Part shown: one piece after another, positions 33,177 to 38,693 of the stretch
How the letters are laid out: every line of letters begins with the position of its first letter
Numbering within the stretch: the stretch's first letter is position 1
DNA from: Spirogloea muscicola
Taxonomy: Eukaryota; Streptophyta; Zygnematophyceae; Spirogloeales; Spirogloeaceae
Direction of reading: 5' to 3'
Length of the DNA: 38,693 nt
Assembly (NCBI GenBank): GCA_009602725.1
Contig: WELB01000035.1
Span: 296,551-335,243, forward strand
Position numbers and translations under genes: made by a program
Notes under the pieces: generated by a model
Databases searched by the model: none
Told to the model about the DNA's origin: nothing
The model's input: only the letters and a program-made list of their open reading frames with translations

Positions 33177-33300
33177 AGCTCTTCCCAAAGGGGGGCGGGG
33201 GCGCTAAAAAGCCAGCCCATAATGAATAAGGTCCACAGGAAGGAATGGCTCGCCCAAGAGAAGAGGCCAGCCCAAAAGAAATGGACAATAATGTAAAGAG
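33177..33300 (+). repeat. two adjacent dispersed hairpin repeat copies
   Basis: The first copy has GGGGGGCGGGGGCGCTAAAA, AGCCAGCCCATAATGAATAA, GGTCC. The second (from about 33246) has GGCTCGCCCAAGAGAAGAGG, CCAGCCCAAAAGAAATGGAC. The hairpin is eroded in both but the tails are clear. Confidence 0.65.
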
Positions 33301-33314
33301 CATGCTGGGTAGAA

Positions 33315-33530
33315 AAACTACACAGCTAGACACGATATGTCGCCGAGGGAAGCTCAGTACCCACGTACCCAAAGGGCCGAAACGTCCTAAACCACACAGC
33401 TATGCAGGAGACCACAGCGGAGGGGATCTTAGTAACCCCCAATCAGCAGCTGCAATTCGCAATAACTCGCAGCCGAGAAAGAGGCACCCCGACAAGAGCC
33501 AGAAGTAGCAGCCAAAGCGCGGCCTGCCTG
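33315..33530 (+). repeat. leading block of the composite repeat
   Basis: ACACAGCTAGACACGATATG, ACCACACAGCTATGCAGGAG, AATCAGCAGCTGCAATTCGC, CGCAGCCGAGAAAGAGGCAC, then GCAGCCAAAGCGCGGCCTGC. It aligns with 11230-11340, 10977-11000 and 34535-34640, defining a unit several hundred bases long. Confidence 0.6.
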
Positions 33531-33539
33531 CAAATTGCA

Positions 33540-34023
33540 CTTGCTTAAGCCTGGTAACAATGTAAGGAAACGTTTTGAGCTGGCCGTTCACAGTCGCCTT
33601 CTCAAAGAGAGCTTCGATCCTCTGCTTCCAGCTTGCCAACGTCGTCCAAGGGGCTTTTTGTGGATGTAGTGGCTGGACTTATTGACCTGAGCGCAGAGCT
33701 GTGTTCCGATGGCGGCACAGCGAGCAGGCTGACTTCAATGTCCCTGGCTCGGTAGCGCAGGTGAGTAATGTGCGCCACTCCACTTCTACCATAGTTCATG
33801 GCCCACACCTTGCATTTGCAAGCTGCATCTGTAAGCTGGCCGTGCTCTAGCTCCCGCTCTGGCTGTTGGCAAGGGGGATGCTATTCAGTCTGGAAGAGCT
33901 TACTTCTTGGCCGGCAAGGAGCGCAAATGTGCGGACTACCCTGCCGTTGCTGCTGCGAAGGGCCCAGTAACTTTTAAGACCGGCTATGCCGTGAAGGTGG
34001 CCGAACAGAAGAAGTTGCACTAG
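33540..34023. other. coding-like remnants of unknown origin
   Basis: Two stretches look like decayed coding DNA. On the minus strand, about 33640-33545 reads WKQRIEALFEKATVNGQLKT, then FPYIVTRLKQ. On the plus strand, about 33897-34023 reads YFLAGKERKCADYPAVAAAK, then GPVTFKTGYAVKVAEQKKLH and TAG. Neither is recognised and neither has a visible start. They could be cargo or internal parts of a transposon. Confidence 0.3.
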
Positions 34024-34084
34024 TACAAGGACCACCCGGCGGGTGATACCGCCTGGCCCGCGCCCGCGCGCCCCGCGCGCCTTC

Positions 34085-34135
34085 TCTTGGGCTGTCCATT
34101 CCTTTGGGCTGGCCTTTCCTCAACCTCCTCTAGCA
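34085..34135 (-). repeat. dispersed hairpin repeat fragment, inverted
   Basis: GGGCTGTCCATTCCTTTGGG followed by CTGGCCTTTCCTC is the reverse complement of the family core (GGCCAGCCCAAAGGAATGGAC). Only about 40 bp match. Confidence 0.55.
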
Positions 34136-34343
34136 GCTCCACAAGCGGTACCGGTCGAGTCGACATGGCCCCCATCAGCACGGCTCCCCCCGCTCTGTGG
34201 CACCTCCGGCCCTCCTAGTATTGGGCGTCTTTTCATGTAGCCACATTCTTTGCGCTGCATTCTTTGCACTTTCTGCATTTTCTGCCTGAACAATGTAATG
34301 GCTTGAATTGGCCTCGCTTTGATTTCATGCGCACCGCGCGCCT

Positions 34344-34371
34344 TCTCTCTCTCTCTCTCTCTCTCTCTCTT
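34344..34371. repeat. (CT)n microsatellite
   Basis: About fourteen uninterrupted CT units inside the repeat field, directly before the GGCTGTGATTGGCCAG block. Confidence 0.9.
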
Positions 34372-34384
34372 CCGGTAGAGGGCG

Positions 34385-34640
34385 TTGGCTGTGATTGGCC
34401 AGACAAAAAAGAAAAGTATGACCAGAGCCAGAAGTGGCCAGAAAAAGAGAGAAGTGCTCGCCCAATGAAGGTAGGGGCTGGGAAACGCCAGCCCAGAAAG
34501 AATGGACAAGGTCCAAAGAGCCAGAAGGTGCCTAAGACCACACAGCTAGACACGAGACTACCGCAGATGGAAGCTTAATCACCACGAGTGAGCAGTAGCA
34601 AGTCGGAATAGCTAGCAGCTGGGAAAGAGGCACTCAGCCT
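34385..34640 (+). repeat. long composite copy of the dispersed repeat
   Basis: Same order as 11350-11480: GTTGGCTGTGATTGGCCAGA, GCCAGAAGTGGCCAGAAAAA, GTGCTCGCCCAATGAAGGTA, GGGGCTGG-GAAACG-CCAGCCC, AGAAAGAATGGACAAGGTCC. Then come ACCACACAGCTAGACACGAG and GCAGCTGGGAAAGAGGCACT. The hairpin arms are intact while the loop differs from the other copies. Confidence 0.75.
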
Positions 34641-34997
34641 GCACCCGGATGCAGCAGCCATAGAGGTGCCTGCTCGCAAGTGGACTGCGTGAGCCAGGGA
34701 CGAAGTGTATCGAATGCGCCTGGCCGTCTCGCTGCAGAGGTCCATGGCCCGGGCGCTGCACCTTCGTGCCGGCAGAGCCCTCGCTGCTGCCTCTGGCTCT
34801 GGCCAGGGGACCCATTTCCAGGAGCCCAGCTTCTCTGATCTGCGGCTGCTTAGCAGGGGTTACTGAGTGTCTCGTAGCAGCTTTGTTTCTGTTACTTAGC
34901 GCTTCCCCTGGCCCCCTTCTCGTACTCTGTTCATTCTTTTTCGGGCTGGTTGTTCCAGCCCCTATTCTCAATGGGCGAGCACTTTCTTCACCGGTAG
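34641..34997 (+). repeat. module with MRL..SLQRSMA peptide plus hairpin repeat, copy 2
   Basis: The plus strand reads VYRMRLAVSLQRSMARALHL, RAGRALAAASGSGQG, ending LRLLSRGY and stop at 34866. Then comes the reverse complement of the hairpin repeat (34905-34997: CTTCTCGTACTCTGTTCATT, CTTTTTCGGGCTGGTTGTTC, CAGCCCCTATTCTCAATGGG). The whole block is an inverted relative of 32581-33080, which carries an extra repeat insert. Confidence 0.6.
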
Positions 34998-35324
34998 GTC
35001 GCCGCCGCCGGCAATGGGGCGCCGGGGGGCCCACCAACCGCCAACCGCAGGTATCACAAAAGTCCGCTCCTGTTGCCCACGCCGAGCCAGCCGATAGAGA
35101 ACTTTGCGTCCGGTGAAACTGCTGCCACTTTTCGGCGCATTATCTACCGGGTTGACAACCTGGGTTGAGCCATTTACTCTGCGATGGCAGGACGAGGATT
35201 TCTGCTTGAGCAGCGAAATGAAGATACTTCACGATGAGAGGAAGGCTTCTTAAAGAGAGAGAAGCAGGGGTTAGCAGGAGTTACTGAGTGTTTCGTAGCT
35301 GCTTCATTCCATATGTGCTAGCTT
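34998..35324. other. intergenic, no gene recognised
   Basis: GC-rich at the left, then ordinary sequence. TTACTGAGTGTTTCGTAGC at about 35281 repeats TTACTGAGTGTCTCGTAGC at about 34859, so the repeat material continues here. Confidence 0.45.
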
Positions 35325-35405
35325 TCGCGATTCCCTTGGCCCCTCCGACCTTCATTCATTCTTTTCTTGGGGCTGGCCTCTCCCAGCCACCGCCCTCTCA
35401 TGGAA
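35325..35405 (-). repeat. dispersed hairpin repeat copy, inverted
   Basis: TTCCCTTGGCCCCTCCGACC, TTCATTCATTCTTTTCTTGG, GGCTGGCCTCTCCCAGCCAC. On the minus strand the order GGCTGG..CCAGCCCC, AAGAATGAATGAAGG matches the family. Confidence 0.7.
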
Positions 35406-35768
35406 GCTTGTTTCATCCTCTGAGGAAGGATTAAGGCCTTTGTTTGTTTGAAATGTACGAAAACTCGTCTTCCAGGAGGAGCCCAGGGTATGATGCCAAT
35501 CTCATGACCACCTCTTGACCTGAATATGAAGTGAGACACCCTACCTTTGTACATCGGCATAAAGTATTAGACCTATAGTCTTGTTCTTTGTTGGCTCCTC
35601 TGAGGGGCTACCTCGCAGAAGCTGCTAAATTTGCTGCATCGACCTCTTGCTTGTGGGTTGTAGCTGGCCACTCAGCCTTACATCCCCCCTTGAGGGAACA
35701 TCAAGGACACACCAATCAGTCTGAATGTCATCAAGTATACAAAGTGGATGTTCATCATCCATTTACTC
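35406..35768. other. 3' flank of the mTERF gene
   Basis: Contains no recognisable gene or repeat. The 3' untranslated region of the minus-strand mTERF gene is expected here. Confidence 0.5.
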
Positions 35769-38693
35769 TTAAGTTGGCAGCTTATGCTTCCGTTGAAAGC
35801 GCTCTGCAAATTGGCTCAACAGTAGCCCTTGTCTGAAAGATTGGTATTCCTCCTCACTTGTCTGCGCCACATGAGTGCAGAATGCTTTGTCTGTCAAAGC
35901 TAAGTACTTCATGGGGAATGCGCCCCTTGGGAGCCTCTTGAGAGACACGAGGAACTTGTGGCGTGGCTTGATTCGTTGCTCCAAGGAGAGGCTGAAGTAT
36001 GCTGGATAGCTGACAACCACTTTCAATTCGCATTTCAGCTCGTCAAGGAGGTAGTCCAGTTTTGGTTGTAGCGTGTTTGAGACAGACAAGGAGAAAATCT
36101 GCAGTCACAAAGGCGCCTCCACTTAGCACTATGGCATGACCCATAACTTGATGCAGACAGGACAGGCTGTGGTGCTGCATAAGGGCACCTGGTCATGGTG
36201 ATTTACACTAATTCAAATGATGGTGGTGATGGTTGGTAAGGCACCTGTGTGAGCCTCATCAGCACCTTGCTGATATCATCAGCAGTCAAACCAATGCTGC
36301 GGAGGTAGGCGATGCGGGGCCGCATACCATCATGCACGCTGTAATGCAACAGCTGCGGATGCCTGTGGGTAGAAATATGGAAGGCTTCAGTTGCACGGTT
36401 TGTGAAAGTTGCCTACACAGTCATGGCCCATGACTGCCTCAAATTGATAGTCTCACTGTCAGAAGAGCAGAACACGGAAGCACTTACTTGAAAATCATGC
36501 GAGCAAGCTGCTGGGATGATAACCCCACTTCCGTCTTCAGAAAGTTGACTCGAGGACTCAAGGATTGCTCAATGCTTTGTGTCAGCACCTGAACAATACA
36601 ACTCCATTGTGTTGGACAGAGGGTTGCCTGCTCTGTACATGATCAATGCTGCAATCTGTGGTTAAGCACGTCAAACTGCTTGCTTCGAGCATCTCAACTC
36701 TCCAATATCTATACATATTTTTGGTTGTCGGACAAATGTTACATCTTCAGGAGTGTTGAGCAATGACGTGCCAAGGCGTGCTCCTGCGAGCAATCACCTG
36801 AGGGCTCCTCGCTACAACCTTCCCAACGTCCTCCTTTGCAATGCCGACGACACTGACGAGGTACTGCGCCCGGCTCTGGAGGTTCCGCTTGATGCTGCTG
36901 CTCAGGATGGCTGGATTGGCCATGATGACCCTTCCTAAGTGGCTCCTCGGCACTCCCAGAGCCAGGAGGTACTCCACCCGCTGCCTCGAGCACTCCTCCT
37001 TATACTCAAGAATCTGCGGGTGCCTCATGAGCAGCTTGCGCAGGTCTCCCGGCTTGACCCCCAGGCTCTGCAGGTGCTTCAGTCGGCTGTCTGCAACAGC
37101 GGCACTGGTGCTGAGGGCGCCTTTGTGCCGCTCCGCTATAAGCAGGATGGCATGCTTGTCCAGACCCAACGAATGCAGGTAGTCCACGAGCAGCCGCCAC
37201 TTGGGCTCAAAGTTGTGCTTCGTGAGCAGCCACTTGAAGCTGGCATCATCGATGGACTTGCATGGTCCAACTGCCTGCTGATGAGAGATGGGAGACGGCA
37301 CAAGCGCTTTCATTCCAGATATACTTTTGCTATTAGCTAACAACATGGCACACAGAGCAAGTTGAAACATGGAGAGATGGCATGTGTGATCACAATCAGC
37401 AACCTGAACATCCTGACTGCGTATGCTCCTCAGTAGCACCACGCCAACAGGAGCTAGAAGCAACTTGTGCTGGTAATAGAATGTGCAATGGAGCTGCAGC
37501 AAGCACTTGACTTCATAATTCAGGATGCTTCAGCTGTAATTATTCAGGCTCAACATTAAGGGCTTCTGACTCCAACTCACATCTGTGTCTCCAATGGACG
37601 CGCCATGCTCCCTGGTCACTCTCTCTGGAGATGAGTGCGAGGCTCTGCCCGGCCCTGCCTCGCCTCCACCTTCACCCGACGGGCCCCGGGGGCGCCTGCG
37701 TCCACTCTTGCCGGCCTCCTCACTCCAGTGCTGCACCAGGCTACTTGGCTTGCCCGCTGCAGGAGCCTTGTGCAGCGCTACTTGCCGGGCAGTGGCCATG
37801 AACTCCCGCTGACGAGAAGTTCACAGAAGGACAGCAATGCTAAGTCCACATTGGCTGCCTAACACTGAGGCTGCGCCATCGGCGCAGCCTCAGCTTGGGC
37901 AAGTCAAATTACATAACACTGACGGGTAAAGCAATACTGACTGGGGCTGAACTCTCAAGTATGAGCCTTACACCTACCCCTCACCCACATACTCAAAGTC
38001 CGTCCCTCCCTAAAGCCTCCACCTTACTCAGAGTGATTACTCAAATACATCCACATATTAAGAATGTCTGCCTTTGCAAAACCCCCAAGCAGTGGCGACG
38101 CCACTGGTGGCAGCTGCTGCTGCTGCTGCCACGATGCGACCTCCTTGGCAAAGCGTGTTTCTGGTTACTTGGGGGCGCATAGCAGCGGCCACCCAATAGA
38201 GCGACGTGGGCAGCCATGCACGCAGGAAGCTGGGATTGCCAACCTGCTTTTGCCGTCGGATGATGTCATACGCCGCCTCCTCCCAGTCGCGCTCCGCCAT
38301 CAGGCCACGCGGCGGCCTGGCCCGGGCCGCTCCTTGGCCTGCCCCGGAGCGCGGAGGCCAGAGCCCGAGCTGGGGTTCAGGCGCTGCTATGGGGAGCGAG
38401 GAGGGCAGTCCCTGGCGATGGCAATAATCCCACGACGCCTCCGTGCTCGAGCGGGCAAAGCGGTGATAAGATTCCGCAGCGACGGCGCCCGTGCTCGAAG
38501 CGGCAGAGCGCCGCGGGGGACTGGTTTTTCGCACCGGCGGAGGAGCTCGTGGAGGCGGCGCGGGACCAGGCGGCGCGGCCGCCGCCGCCGCCGCCCCAGC
38601 CGCCGTCGTCGGCGTCGAGGTCGGAGTCGCTGCCGTCGCCCTCGAAGTCGGCGCTGTCCAGGTCGCCGGGCCGCAGCAGCCGCCGCGGCGGCG
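35769..38693 (-). CDS. mTERF-family organelle nucleic-acid-binding protein, 5' end beyond window
   Basis: mTERF proteins bind organellar DNA or RNA and act in transcription, splicing or ribosome assembly in plastids and mitochondria. Exons: 38693(open)-38244, 37808-37581, 37274-36798, 36588-36488, 36362-36245, 36098-35769. The last five close in phase and give 417 aa. The mTERF repeat rhythm is plain: VDYLHSLGLDKHAILLIAER, LKHLQSLGVKPGDLRKLLMR, VEYLLALGVPRSHLGRVIMA, AQYLVSVVGIAKEDVGKVVA, VNFLKTEVGLSSQQLARMIF, IAYLRSIGLTADDISKVLMR. Exon 38693-38244 (ending ERDWEEAAYDIIRRQKQ) is joined by inference: its phase-0 donor CAG|GTTGGC fits the acceptor CGTCAG|CGG at 37808. Alternatively translation starts at ATG 37799. 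An acidic stretch (GDLDSADFEGDGSDSDLDAD) lies in another frame near the window edge, so the first exon is not fully resolved. The third exon has a CAGCAG tandem acceptor. Confidence 0.85.
37865..37893. repeat. perfect 13-bp palindromic hairpin
   Basis: CTGAGGCTGCGCC-ATC-GGCGCAGCCTCAG: two perfect 13-base arms with a 3-base loop, in otherwise AT-moderate sequence. It lies 57 bp upstream of the 37808 exon boundary of mTERF, inside the inferred intron, or in its promoter or leader if ATG 37799 is the start. Confidence 0.9.

Noticed and set aside
34344-34371. CT repeat as a CRISPR or regulatory array
   Set aside because: It is a simple dinucleotide microsatellite without spacers.
32581-34997. 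A DNA transposon bounded by terminal inverted repeats
   Set aside because: The inverted modules are diverged, carry repeat copies found elsewhere singly, lack a visible target-site duplication, and enclose no transposase.
38058-38243. Continuation of the RRQKQ frame as coding
   Set aside because: The GTTGGC donor after RRQKQ and the phase-matching acceptor at 37808 explain the gene better. The remaining residues are poly-Ala and unlike mTERF.

Overview
This is nuclear DNA of a photosynthetic eukaryote, most likely a streptophyte (charophyte alga or early-branching land plant). The evidence is a degenerate CCCTAAA-type repeat at the left edge, intron-dense genes with GT-AG introns of roughly 40-560 bp, an LEA-2/NHL-type protein, a CCS copper chaperone with an Ala-rich transit-like leader, and plant-like VPS18, exportin-7 and mTERF proteins. 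The species cannot be fixed from the sequence. First exons and promoters are extremely GC-rich, with GCC/GCG runs. Both long N gaps (12621-13160 and 27704-27874) and two of the three single Ns (23271, 32579) fall in these GC-rich zones.

Layout: 1-257 telomere-like and subterminal repeats; 1068-8956 (+) exportin-7, 27 exons; about 9078-9930 a degraded fragment resembling TFIIH subunit Tfb4/p34; about 10000-12400 a field of short dispersed hairpin repeats; 13162-13755 (+) an LEA-2 membrane protein with its N-terminus lost in a gap; 14692-22585 (-) VPS18, 24 exons; 23181-25312 (+) copper chaperone for superoxide dismutase; 25623-27593 (-) an FSH/OVCA2-type serine hydrolase; 28255-30369 (+) 4-hydroxyphenylpyruvate dioxygenase, 5 exons; 31038-32580 (-) a conserved protein of bacterial aspect with unknown function; 32581-35405 a second field of the hairpin repeats, including an inverted pair of larger modules; 35769-38693 (-) an mTERF-family gene running off the right edge.

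The genes form no pathway; they are typical plant housekeeping genes. They alternate in orientation. VPS18/CCS and hydrolase/HPPD are divergent pairs that may share promoters. LEA/VPS18, CCS/hydrolase and HPPD/unknown are convergent pairs.

Exon coordinates were derived by hand from splice signals, phase and remembered family conservation. Most internal exons of XPO7, VPS18, CCS, HPPD and mTERF close exactly in phase. The 5' ends of LEA, VPS18, the unknown gene and mTERF are unresolved. The most novel material is the uncharacterised hairpin-bearing repeat family and the modules it has built. No tRNA, rRNA, CRISPR array or intact autonomous transposon was recognised.
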